A stretch of DNA of 6,924 bases, taken from positions 1 to 6,924 of the forward strand of contig JANTGD010000194.1 of the NCBI GenBank assembly GCA_024763135.1. The letters are read 5' to 3'. A model generated the notes under the pieces. The model searched no databases. It saw only the letters and a program-made list of their open reading frames with translations, and was not told the DNA's origin. Below, in pieces: positions 1-5,481 of this stretch. The stretch's first letter is position 1; each line of letters starts with the position of its first letter. This DNA comes from Thiotrichales bacterium (GTDB lineage Bacteria > Pseudomonadota > Gammaproteobacteria > UWMA-0217). The position numbers and the translations under genes were made by a program.

Positions 1-168
1 TCGTGGTCACCTTATTGGTGATGAGAGGTTTTTCTGGTTTGCCAGGTGCGCCAAGGGCTTGCGTGGACTTTCGTGATCCAACTGCAGAATCTAGGTTGAA
101 TCGCAGGCTTGGCACTGTGATTGAGTGTGGGGAAGGCGAGTGGCGTTTTGAAACGTTAGGTGAAAGTA
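1..168. other. No recognisable gene (downstream flank of tRNA-Phe)
   Basis: This stretch lies 3' of the minus-strand tRNA-Phe gene. Open frames run through it on both strands, but none has a ribosome binding site, a recognisable protein family or an end independent of the tRNA. A short inverted repeat (TCACC at 7-11, GGTGA at 17-21, 5-nt loop) is present without a T-tract on the minus strand, so I do not call it the tRNA terminator. I see no integrase start and no second copy of the tRNA 3' end. Confidence 0.5.
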
Positions 169-244
169 TGGTGGCCAGGGACAGAATCGAACTGCCGACA
201 CGGGGATTTTCAGTCCCCTGCTCTACCGACTGAGCTACCTGGCC
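169..244 (-). tRNA. tRNA-Phe (anticodon GAA)
   Basis: On the minus strand the 76-nt sequence folds as a complete cloverleaf. The acceptor strands GGCCAGG and CCTGGCC pair perfectly. The D stem is GCTC/GAGC. The anticodon stem GGGGA/TCCCC encloses the loop CTGAAAA, whose anticodon GAA (positions 211-209) reads Phe codons UUC and UUU. The T arm GGCAG-TTCGATT-CTGTC has one G-U pair. The discriminator is A and the CCA tail is encoded at 169-171, so the ends are fixed exactly. The anticodon arm is like that of E. coli tRNA-Phe, while the acceptor stem differs. The gene lies beyond yggX in the same orientation and has a likely promoter of its own at 292-320. tRNA-Phe genes are frequent integration sites for islands, but nothing in this window shows an insertion. 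Confidence 0.97.
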
Positions 245-256
245 TTATTATTGGCT

Positions 257-272
257 GGAGGTCTGAGCCTCC
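257..272 (-). repeat. Short hairpin in the tRNA-Phe leader
   Basis: GGAGG (257-261) and CCTCC (268-272) form a 5-bp inverted repeat with a 6-nt loop, about 13 nt before the mature tRNA 5' end. If transcription starts just after the -10 element at 292-297, this hairpin lies in the leader that RNase P removes. It might shape that precursor. The stem is short and could be chance. Confidence 0.3.
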
Positions 273-291
273 GGTGTGCGGGAAGGGCGGT

Positions 292-320
292 ATTAAACCC
301 ACTTGGCGGGATAACGTCAA
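292..320 (-). promoter_or_regulatory. Sigma-70 type promoter for tRNA-Phe
   Basis: On the minus strand TTGACG (315-320) matches the -35 consensus at 5 of 6 bases. TTTAAT (292-297) matches the -10 consensus at 5 of 6 bases. The spacer is the optimal 17 bp. The bases just after the -10 element read ACCGCCC, a GC-rich discriminator of the kind known from stringently controlled stable-RNA promoters. A start near 285 would give a leader of roughly 40 nt before the tRNA. The assignment rests on sequence match and position only. The spacer and part of the -10 element coincide with one arm of the inverted repeat at 295-328. Confidence 0.65.
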
Positions 321-328
321 GTGGGTTT
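295..328. terminator. Inverted repeat, likely terminator behind yggX
   Basis: AAACCCACTTG (295-305) and CAAGTGGGTTT (318-328) are a perfect 11-bp inverted repeat with a 12-nt loop. On the plus strand it is followed by T residues to 330, and on the minus strand by TTT then AATA. It could therefore stop transcription from either side. It lies about 125 bp beyond the yggX stop, so its natural role would be to end the asmA-mutY-yggX transcript before the tRNA. The minus-strand T-tract is short, so efficiency is uncertain. The same bases carry the tRNA-Phe promoter. Confidence 0.5.
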
Positions 329-454
329 TTATAACTCGATGTTTAAAGTTGCGGGAGTTTACGATTAAACACGTTTAAAAACAGACAGATAAGCACAGTC
401 GCTTTGCCCAAAGGCCGGTCGCGCAAGCTGCGCTCTGTATGTGCCTTACTGTTG

Positions 455-727
455 CTATTGATTTTCCGGCTTCCAATTATCGATGTCCGAGGCGCCTTCG
501 CCGAAGAAAAACTTCTCCATCTCCTCTTCGAGAAACTTGCGCGCCTTTGGGTCGATCGGGCTCAGCCGATATTCGTTGATGAGGATGGTTTGCTGGCGCA
601 GCCATTGTTGCCAGGCTTCTTTGGATACCTGTTCGAAGATACGCTTACCGAGTTCACCGGGATAGGTAGGCCGTTCCAGTCCTTCGGCTTCTTTTTTGAG
701 ATAGACGCAGTTCACCATGCGTGTCAT
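455..727 (-). CDS. yggX: YggX: Fe(II)-trafficking / oxidative damage protection protein
   Basis: This 90-residue cytosolic protein has the usual family length (E. coli 91). Family signatures are visible: NCVYLKKEAEGL at residues 6-17 with the conserved Cys7, YPGELGKRI near residues 22-30, SKEAWQQW near 35-42, TILINE near 47-52 and a Glu-rich stretch EEEMEKFFF near 67-75. Family work links YggX to handling of labile Fe(II) and protection of Fe-S enzymes and DNA from oxidants. The chosen ATG at 725-727 has AGGAG 5 nt upstream, whereas the next ATG (codon 4) would sit too far from it. The gene follows mutY after 27 bp on the same strand, the E. coli arrangement, so co-transcription is likely. 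Partnership with MutY, an Fe-S enzyme, is biologically sensible but inferred. I see no separate promoter in the short gap. Confidence 0.96.
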   Translation of the reverse strand: MTRMVNCVYLKKEAEGLERPTYPGELGKRIFEQVSKEAWQQWLRQQTILINEYRLSPIDPKARKFLEEEMEKFFFGEGASDIDNWKPENQ

Positions 728-754
728 TGGTTACTCCTAAATCGAATAAATGGG

Positions 755-1804
755 TTAGTCAGAGCCCTGCTGTCGCTGCCGATATTGGTCGAGGAGTGTC
801 ACGACGGGCGCCGGCAGGCCACCAGGGGGCGTTTGACTGGGTTTATACCAGAGCCTCGTCTCGCTGACTAATTCTTTGACTTTGGCATGAAGCGGCTGAC
901 CGAGTTTGCACAAAACCGGCTGGATCACGAGCGTGAAATGGGTGAATTGATGCTGCACCTGCGCCCATTCATCGCGCTGCTCGATAGTGCGCTGGTAATT
1001 CGCCAGAACGTAGTCGCTGCAGTCCGCCTCTAGGGCGATCGCAGGGAAGGACCAGAGCCCCCCCCAAACGCCCGACTCCGGCCGTTTTTCCAGAAGCAGC
1101 CGCCCCTGGGAATCCTCGAGGAGCAGGAAATTCTCATGCCGTTGTGGGCGAGCTGTTTTAGGCTTGGCTTGTGGAAACCTGTGCTGCGTCTGCTGCTGAT
1201 GGGCTCGACAACCGGCCCGCACGGGGCAATTTGCGCAGGCGGGCTGCGTGCGCGTACATACCAAGGCGCCCAAATCCATAATAGCCTGAGTGTATTGGGC
1301 AAACCGCTGCGCGGGCGTATGCCGCTCTGCCAATGCCCAGAGCTGTTTCGCGACCTGGCTGCGGCCTGGCCAGCCTTCGATGGCGTGGTAACGCGCGAGC
1401 ACTCGTTTGACATTGCCATCTAAAATGGCCGCCCGCTTGCCACAGGCCAAAGACAGAATCGCGCCGGCTGTGGAACGCCCGATACCGGGCAATGCCTCGA
1501 GCTGGCCCAGCTCGCACGGCAGTTGCCCGGCATGCTCCTGAACCACCTGCTGCGCGGCCCGATGCAGGTTTCGCGCCCTGGCGTAGTACCCCAGCCCTGT
1601 CCACGTCGCCAATACCTCATCCAAAGGGGCCACCGCGAGCTGGGCCACACTTGGAAAGCGCATCATGAACCGCTGATAGTAGCCAAGGACGGTTTTGACC
1701 TGCGTCTGCTGCAGCATGATTTCAGACACCCACACATGGTAGGGCGTTGCATCGCGCTGCCAGGGCAAGTCTTTGCGGCCATGCTGATCGTGCCAGTCCA
1801 GCAC
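755..1804 (-). CDS. mutY: MutY: adenine DNA glycosylase (A:8-oxoG repair)
   Basis: MutY removes adenine mispaired with 8-oxoguanine, preventing G:C to T:A changes. Counting from the GTG at 1802-1804 (349 aa), the visible motifs are VSEIMLQQTQV with catalytic Glu28, the helix-hairpin-helix ALPGIGRSTAGA at 104-115, catalytic Asp129 in ILDGNVKRV, and the [4Fe-4S] cysteines 183, 190, 193 and 199 in C-x6-C-x2-C-x5-C spacing. A C-terminal NUDIX-like 8-oxoG recognition domain follows from about 220, with SGVWGGLWSFP and FTHFTL. Every key residue is exactly 9 lower than in E. coli (Glu37, Asp138, Cys192/199/202/208), so the protein probably begins nine codons earlier, where an ATA codon (1829-1831) stands behind an AAAGGG site. 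The GTG itself lacks a Shine-Dalgarno and cuts into the first helix. The product is certain and the start is not. An 8-G run lies at 1058-1065. Confidence 0.96.
   Translation of the reverse strand: MLDWHDQHGRKDLPWQRDATPYHVWVSEIMLQQTQVKTVLGYYQRFMMRFPSVAQLAVAPLDEVLATWTGLGYYARARNLHRAAQQVVQEHAGQLPCELGQLEALPGIGRSTAGAILSLACGKRAAILDGNVKRVLARYHAIEGWPGRSQVAKQLWALAERHTPAQRFAQYTQAIMDLGALVCTRTQPACANCPVRAGCRAHQQQTQHRFPQAKPKTARPQRHENFLLLEDSQGRLLLEKRPESGVWGGLWSFPAIALEADCSDYVLANYQRTIEQRDEWAQVQHQFTHFTLVIQPVLCKLGQPLHAKVKELVSETRLWYKPSQTPPGGLPAPVVTLLDQYRQRQQGSD
1058..1065 (-). repeat. Run of eight G in mutY coding strand
   Basis: Eight consecutive C on the plus strand give TGG-GGG-GGG on the mutY coding strand, encoding the Trp-Gly-Gly of the conserved WGGL motif in the C-terminal domain. 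Loss of one G would change the reading to SGPSLRSP and end at the TAG at 1030-1032. This would leave the catalytic and Fe-S domains without most of the 8-oxoG recognition domain. Confidence 0.9.
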
Positions 1805-1827
1805 GCGCCGGCTAAAGTCTTTTGCGA

Positions 1828-4029
1828 CTATCGGAACAACCCTTTGAGCTGATCTTGCAGTTGATCTTCCAGATTTTGCTTGAGTTCGTCCTGCTTTTGT
1901 TTGACCTGCTCCTGCAAGCGTGATTTTTCAGCCTCCGCTTTGGCCTTGAGTTCGGCTTGTTTTTTGTCTTGCTCTGCTTTGAGCTGCTGCTTGAGCTTGT
2001 CCTGCTCTGCGCGCAACCGCGCTTTGGCTTTTGCCTCTTCCTCTTTGAGTCTCAATTTGAGGATTTTATCGGCTTCCAATTTAAAACTGAGCTGCTCAAA
2101 CGGCCCTTTGATGTGCAGGGGCAGATAGCGGTTTGCTTTGTCGGCGTCTCCGGGCTGCGCCAGGCTGAGCGTATAGTTGAGATAGCTCTTCGGCAGGTCG
2201 ATGGTACCGGCCCCCTTGCCCACGAAAATAGGCGCCTCGATGAACAGGTCGTCATTGCTGACCACACCATTGTGCAGAGTGGCCGTCATGGTCATTTGCG
2301 AAAATCGCGTTTCATCGGTGATTGCTTCGGTAACTGGGGGCTTGCCCTGGAACTTTCGCAACACGTTTCTGGCTTCGTTAATCTGGCGGGAAAGCTTGGA
2401 GCCCTTAATCGTCCCTTCTTTAAAGCTCGCTTGCGCCGTACCCTGCAACTGCGCTTTCAGTGTTGAGATGCGCTCTCCCGACGTCTTGAGGGATGTTTTG
2501 AACATGGCGATGCCAGAGACATAACGATCGCCCAACAGCGCTTCAAGAATTTCCGCAGAACGGACACCCTGCAAATCGATTTGGGCTGCATAGCGTGGCG
2601 TGGCCCGCGTGACATCGAGGCTGGCCACCATGGACGCTGCGCCGCCATAGAGCTGTGCCTTCAGAGGATTGATCTCGAGCCGACCGCCATGCGCCTTCAC
2701 CGCCAGACTGGCATCGGTCAGTTGCAGTTTCTTTACGATCAGCGACTTGACAGTCAGCGTACCTTGCATGTCCAGACTGCGTAACAGCGCCACCGGTAGC
2801 TCAATTTTGTCGGTGGTAGCGGTGGGGGAAGTGCCGCCGGTGCTCGCGCTTTCGCTGGCACTTGCCGGAGGGAGGTAATCATCGACGTTGATGCGGTCTA
2901 GCGCCAGATCGAAACGCGTCGCCAGGCGTTTGAGGTCTTCGACAGCCGCACGCCCCGTGAGTTGCGAGTCATCCAGACGTAGCTCCAGGGTATCTGCGCG
3001 AACACTGTTTAAGTTGCCGGAAAAATCGACCGCAAGCGCTGCCGAGTTTAAGGCCTTTGAATTGGCCGTAGGCGGCAGCGCAATGTCCAGCTGCTTAGCC
3101 ACCTGCCGGGGGTTGAATTGACTGGTTTTAAGCTGTCCGGTGAAATGCGGGGCATCGATAAACTGCTCTACCGCCAGGCCACCTTCGGCTTGAATGCCCA
3201 GCGCATCGACACGCAAGGGTTTGATTTGCAACGTTTGAGTTTGCGTATTGGCTGAGAACCCCAAGCCCAGGTTTACAGCCACCCCGTCGGGCGGCAACCC
3301 CGCACCCTTGAGCGTGACAGCTAGGTCGAGCCCGTCTCCCTGATAGACCCCCGTGTTAGGGTCTGCACTCAATTGGCCTTTCAGATTGACCCAGAGCGCT
3401 GTGTCGTTCTGGCTTAAGGCCAGATCGAGCGATACGGGCACATCCACACCCCAAGCCAGCCGCCCGGTCGTAATGTTCAGAGGCTTGATGAGCAGTGTCG
3501 TACCGGAGTGTGCGTCCGCGTAACGCAGCTGCGCATCAGTAAGCGCAATGCCTGCAATATCGATTGCCATTACAGCACCCTGTTCGGTGCCGGTACGCTC
3601 TGCGGGTTTCGCCTCTGCGGTTTGATCAGCATGCAGCAAATCTTCCCAGTTGGTTTTACCGGCTTGATTCTTTTCGAGATTGAGGCTGACGCCCAACGCC
3701 TCTATTTTCTTGGCCTTGATCTGCTTCTTTAAAAGCGGTAGCAGAGCTACCTTAACCCCGACTGCGTCGAACTGCGCAAATGGCTCGTTACCAAAGCCCT
3801 CAGCATTGGATAGCGTTGTTTTTCCGATATTCAGCCCTACCCATGGAAAAAAGCTCCATGAGATATCCCCGGCAATGATCAGGTTTCGCCCTGTCGCCTT
3901 TTTTACCTGTGCGGCAATTTGTGGTTTGTAATCATTTGGATCCAGCGTCGCCACCAGCGTCAATGCGCCGCCGACTGCCACAACGATAAACAGCAGTAAC
4001 CCTACCAGTGCCCACTTGAGTACTTTCAT
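1828..4029 (-). CDS. asmA: AsmA family inner-membrane-anchored protein
   Basis: This is a 733-residue AsmA-family protein. Residues 6-28 form one hydrophobic membrane anchor, followed directly by the family's N-terminal signature (LDPNDYKPQI near 29-38, then ISWSFFPWVGL near 56-66 and VALLPLLKK near 93-101). The long middle is beta-rich and should lie in the periplasm. A Ser/Thr-rich linker sits near 385-408. The last 80 residues or so (about 650-730) are a highly charged Lys/Glu/Gln coiled coil ending in LQDQLKGLFR. E. coli AsmA (617 aa) is shorter and, to my knowledge, lacks such a tail. AsmA-like proteins are tied to outer-membrane assembly and lipid transport across the envelope, and the exact role here is unknown. 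The ATG at 4027-4029 has GAGGAAG 5 nt upstream. The gene leads the mutY-yggX operon and its stop coincides with the likely mutY start, suggesting translational coupling. I found no convincing promoter upstream. Confidence 0.92.
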   Translation of the reverse strand: MKVLKWALVGLLLFIVVAVGGALTLVATLDPNDYKPQIAAQVKKATGRNLIIAGDISWSFFPWVGLNIGKTTLSNAEGFGNEPFAQFDAVGVKVALLPLLKKQIKAKKIEALGVSLNLEKNQAGKTNWEDLLHADQTAEAKPAERTGTEQGAVMAIDIAGIALTDAQLRYADAHSGTTLLIKPLNITTGRLAWGVDVPVSLDLALSQNDTALWVNLKGQLSADPNTGVYQGDGLDLAVTLKGAGLPPDGVAVNLGLGFSANTQTQTLQIKPLRVDALGIQAEGGLAVEQFIDAPHFTGQLKTSQFNPRQVAKQLDIALPPTANSKALNSAALAVDFSGNLNSVRADTLELRLDDSQLTGRAAVEDLKRLATRFDLALDRINVDDYLPPASASESASTGGTSPTATTDKIELPVALLRSLDMQGTLTVKSLIVKKLQLTDASLAVKAHGGRLEINPLKAQLYGGAASMVASLDVTRATPRYAAQIDLQGVRSAEILEALLGDRYVSGIAMFKTSLKTSGERISTLKAQLQGTAQASFKEGTIKGSKLSRQINEARNVLRKFQGKPPVTEAITDETRFSQMTMTATLHNGVVSNDDLFIEAPIFVGKGAGTIDLPKSYLNYTLSLAQPGDADKANRYLPLHIKGPFEQLSFKLEADKILKLRLKEEEAKAKARLRAEQDKLKQQLKAEQDKKQAELKAKAEAEKSRLQEQVKQKQDELKQNLEDQLQDQLKGLFR
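1829..1845 (-). promoter_or_regulatory. Likely true translation start site of mutY (SD plus ATA codon)
   Basis: On the minus strand AAAGGG (1840-1845) lies inside the last codons of asmA. It is followed after 8 nt by ATA (1829-1831), which overlaps the asmA stop TAG (1828-1830). Reading from ATA gives I-V-A-K-D-F-S-R-R before the V-L-D-W at the GTG, matching E. coli MutY M-Q-A-S-Q-F-S in register. No ATG, GTG or TTG occurs in frame near this point except the GTG at 1802-1804. Initiation at AUA is rare, so a strain-specific ATG-to-ATA change, a sequencing error, or real use of the weaker GTG are alternatives. Confidence 0.45.
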
Positions 4030-4227
4030 GTTTGCTTCCTCTTCGCCGAGTCGTAATGCTACAACACGCCTTTGTCCAAACCACTTATTACACTGTTACC
4101 ACTCAGCTTACCCCTGACATACGCCAGCTCGGCGTTAAACCCACATTTTCGCCTTGATCTGACGTATTTGAGGGGCGGTCTGAGAGTTACGCCACTTTTG
4201 ACCACGCGCTGAGTAGCACCCTCAAAC
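4030..4227. other. Intergenic region with repeat-like structure; no gene
   Basis: This 198-bp gap lies between the moaC stop and the asmA start and should hold the moaC transcript end and the asmA promoter. I see the asmA ribosome binding site (4035-4040). A perfect inverted repeat is also present, ACGCC (4121-4125) and GGCGT (4131-4135) around AGCTC. Two related decamers follow in the same direction, CTGACATACG (4114-4123) and CTGACGTATT (4159-4168). A TGTAAT on the minus strand (4087-4092) resembles a -10 element but lacks a matching -35. No T-tailed terminator is visible. The minus-strand reading frame across it starts inside moaC in the wrong frame and is not a gene. Confidence 0.5.
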
Positions 4228-4743
4228 TCAGGCATCACCGAGCTGGGGTGGGGCCTGGGCCAATAGTGTGTCCCGTTGCCAGTCGCCGGACTTGCCGCCG
4301 GACTTTCTGACCAAACCAATACCGTGCATGCTCATGCCACGATCGACTGCTTTGCACATATCATAGATCGTCAACAGCGCGATCTGGACGGCTGTCAGGG
4401 CCTCCATCTCGACACCCGTCTTGCCGTAGGTCTCACAACGCGCCAGGCAATGCACGCAGTTACGTTCGGCCAAGATCTGAAAATCCACGTCCACATGCGT
4501 CAGCGCCAGTGGATGGCAGAGCGGAATCAGATCGGCTGTGCGCTTGGCGGCCATAATGCCCGCAATGCGCGCAATCCCCAGCACGTCACCTTTTTTGTGA
4601 CTACCGGATTGAATCAATTGCAGCGTCTCAGGCTGCATTTCGATCCAACCCTGGGCTTCAGCAATGCGGTGCGTTTCGTGTTTGTCCCCCACATCAACCA
4701 TGTGGGCGTTGCCATCTCTATTGAAATGTGTCAGATCGTTCAT
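4228..4743 (-). CDS. moaC: MoaC: cyclic pyranopterin monophosphate synthase
   Basis: MoaC acts after MoaA, turning the GTP-derived 3',8-cyclo intermediate into cyclic pyranopterin monophosphate, the first stable precursor of molybdenum cofactor. The 171-residue product follows E. coli MoaC in register: MNDLTHFN at the start, HKKGDV with catalytic Lys51, ARIAGIMAAKRT near 58-69, DLIPLCHPL with His77, GKTGVEMEAL at 107-116, and IYDMCKAV with Asp128 and Lys131. KSGGKSGDW ends the conserved core, and a short Pro/Gln tail adds about ten residues over E. coli (161). The ATG at 4741-4743 is supported by alignment, but its Shine-Dalgarno is poor. An unusual trio Cys96, Cys99 and Cys103 lies in a variable strand. 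The gene diverges from moaD-moaE across 64 bp, and moaA is not in the window. Confidence 0.97.
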   Translation of the reverse strand: MNDLTHFNRDGNAHMVDVGDKHETHRIAEAQGWIEMQPETLQLIQSGSHKKGDVLGIARIAGIMAAKRTADLIPLCHPLALTHVDVDFQILAERNCVHCLARCETYGKTGVEMEALTAVQIALLTIYDMCKAVDRGMSMHGIGLVRKSGGKSGDWQRDTLLAQAPPQLGDA

Positions 4744-4790
4744 AATGTCTTAGCATGAATGAGTGGAAAATTAGCCAGCTTCGTGGCCGG

Positions 4791-4801
4791 ATTGTAGTAT
4801 A
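4791..4801. promoter_or_regulatory. Possible overlapping -10 elements for moaC and moaD
   Basis: In the 64-bp divergent gap the minus strand carries TATACT (4796-4801) and TACAAT (4791-4796), each 5 of 6 to the -10 consensus and facing moaC. On the plus strand the same bases include TAGTAT (4795-4800), a weaker -10 match facing moaD. Neither side has a good -35. If the plus-strand element is used, transcription would start at about the moaD ATG (4808), giving a nearly leaderless message. This fits the lack of a clear ribosome binding site there. No Moco riboswitch-sized leader fits in this gap. Confidence 0.35.
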
Positions 4802-4807
4802 GAGCCC

Positions 4808-5038
4808 ATGATCAACATAAAATATTTCGCCAGCCTTCGCGAGTCGCTGGGCAAACAGCAAGACCAGATCCCCTGCCCCTCCCCCTGCACGGTGGAACAA
4901 GCCTGGACGCAAGCCAACCCTGACACTGCGCCGCCTGAGCATATTCTGGTCGCAATCAACCAGGAATACGCCAGCCTCGACGCCGCGCTTAAAAGCGGAG
5001 ATGAAGTTGCATTCTTTCCCCCGGTGACAGGCGGCTGA
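4808..5038 (+). CDS. moaD: MoaD: molybdopterin synthase sulfur-carrier subunit
   Basis: This 76-residue ubiquitin-fold protein (E. coli 81) begins MINIKYFASLRESLG, typical of MoaD, and ends GDEVAFFPPVTGG. The C-terminal Gly-Gly is the family's working end: it is adenylated by MoeB, converted to a thiocarboxylate, and inserted into the MoaE active site to donate sulfur to cyclic pyranopterin monophosphate. Its stop TGA (5036-5038) shares its last base with the moaE ATG (TGATG), so the two subunits are very likely translationally coupled, which suits their 2:2 complex. Upstream of the ATG only a weak GAG at 3 nt is visible, so initiation may be poor or leaderless. The MoeB activating enzyme is not encoded in this window. 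Confidence 0.96.
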   Translation: MINIKYFASLRESLGKQQDQIPCPSPCTVEQAWTQANPDTAPPEHILVAINQEYASLDAALKSGDEVAFFPPVTGG

Positions 5039-5481
5039 TGGATAACGTGCGCTTGCTCGACAGAGCGTACAACCCCTGGGCATTACTTGAAGCGTTCCAG
5101 CAGGCCCGGTTTGCGGACGCGACGGATTTTGGCGCAACAGCGGTTTTTACCGGCACCATGCGCGACTTCAATGAAGGCGATGACGTGGCTAAGATGTACC
5201 TGGAACACTACCCCGGGATGACGCTGCGGTACCTGCAGACACTGGCGGATACAGCCAAGCAGCGCTGGTCGCTGAACGACTGTCTGATCGTCCATCGCTA
5301 CGGAGACATTAACCCCGGCGAAACCATCGTGCTAACGGCTGCATGGTCGGCCCACCGAGGCGCGGCATTCGACGCTTGCCGCTATCTTATCGAAGATCTC
5401 AAACATCACGCCCCGTTCTGGAAGAAAGAAACGCTGGCGAACGGCGACACGCGTTGGGTCGCCGAAAATACGCCAGGGTGA
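5038..5481 (+). CDS. moaE: MoaE: molybdopterin synthase catalytic subunit
   Basis: MoaE is the large, catalytic subunit of molybdopterin synthase. With thiocarboxylated MoaD it builds the dithiolene group of molybdopterin from cyclic pyranopterin monophosphate. The 147-residue protein (E. coli 150) shows the family motifs in order: FTGTMRDFN at 37-45, LEHYPGM at 55-61, IVHRYG at 84-89, GETIVL near 94-99, SAHR at 104-107 and APFWKKE at 125-131, with the conserved active-site lysine region there, ending near DTRWVAENTPG. The ATG overlaps the moaD stop by one base. The gene ends 14 bp before the stop of the convergent degQ gene, with no T-tailed terminator between them. Confidence 0.96.
   Translation: MDNVRLLDRAYNPWALLEAFQQARFADATDFGATAVFTGTMRDFNEGDDVAKMYLEHYPGMTLRYLQTLADTAKQRWSLNDCLIVHRYGDINPGETIVLTAAWSAHRGAAFDACRYLIEDLKHHAPFWKKETLANGDTRWVAENTPG

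Noticed and set aside
3..378. Plus-strand open frames giving peptides such as WWPGTESNCRHGDFQSP
   Set aside because: Their most distinctive part is the antisense strand of the tRNA-Phe gene, a common source of false gene calls. No ribosome binding site or family match supports them.
340..379. GTTTAAA repeats and TGTTTAA...TTAAACA inverted repeat (340-346, 365-371)
   Set aside because: The arms are short and AT-rich with an 18-nt loop, with no link to a gene start. Chance occurrence in an AT-rich gap is the simplest explanation.
404..871. Plus-strand open frame of 155 codons
   Set aside because: It is antisense to yggX and the mutY 3' end, both confidently identified. Its protein has no recognisable family and it follows the GC-biased shadow frame.
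1030..1604. Long alternative-frame open frames within mutY on both strands
   Set aside because: These are high-GC shadows of mutY. They are Arg/Ala/Pro-rich with no family features. The frame ending at 1030 matters only as the product of a slip in the G8 run.
1957..2466. Plus-strand open frame of 169 codons antisense to asmA
   Set aside because: asmA is clearly coding on the other strand. The antisense peptide has no family resemblance or ribosome binding site.
4059..4319. Minus-strand open frame of 86 codons across the moaC-asmA gap
   Set aside because: It begins inside moaC in the wrong frame and has no ribosome binding site. I treat the region as intergenic with possible repeat structure instead.
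4276..4758. Plus-strand open frame of 160 codons antisense to moaC
   Set aside because: moaC matches its family residue by residue, so the antisense frame is a shadow.
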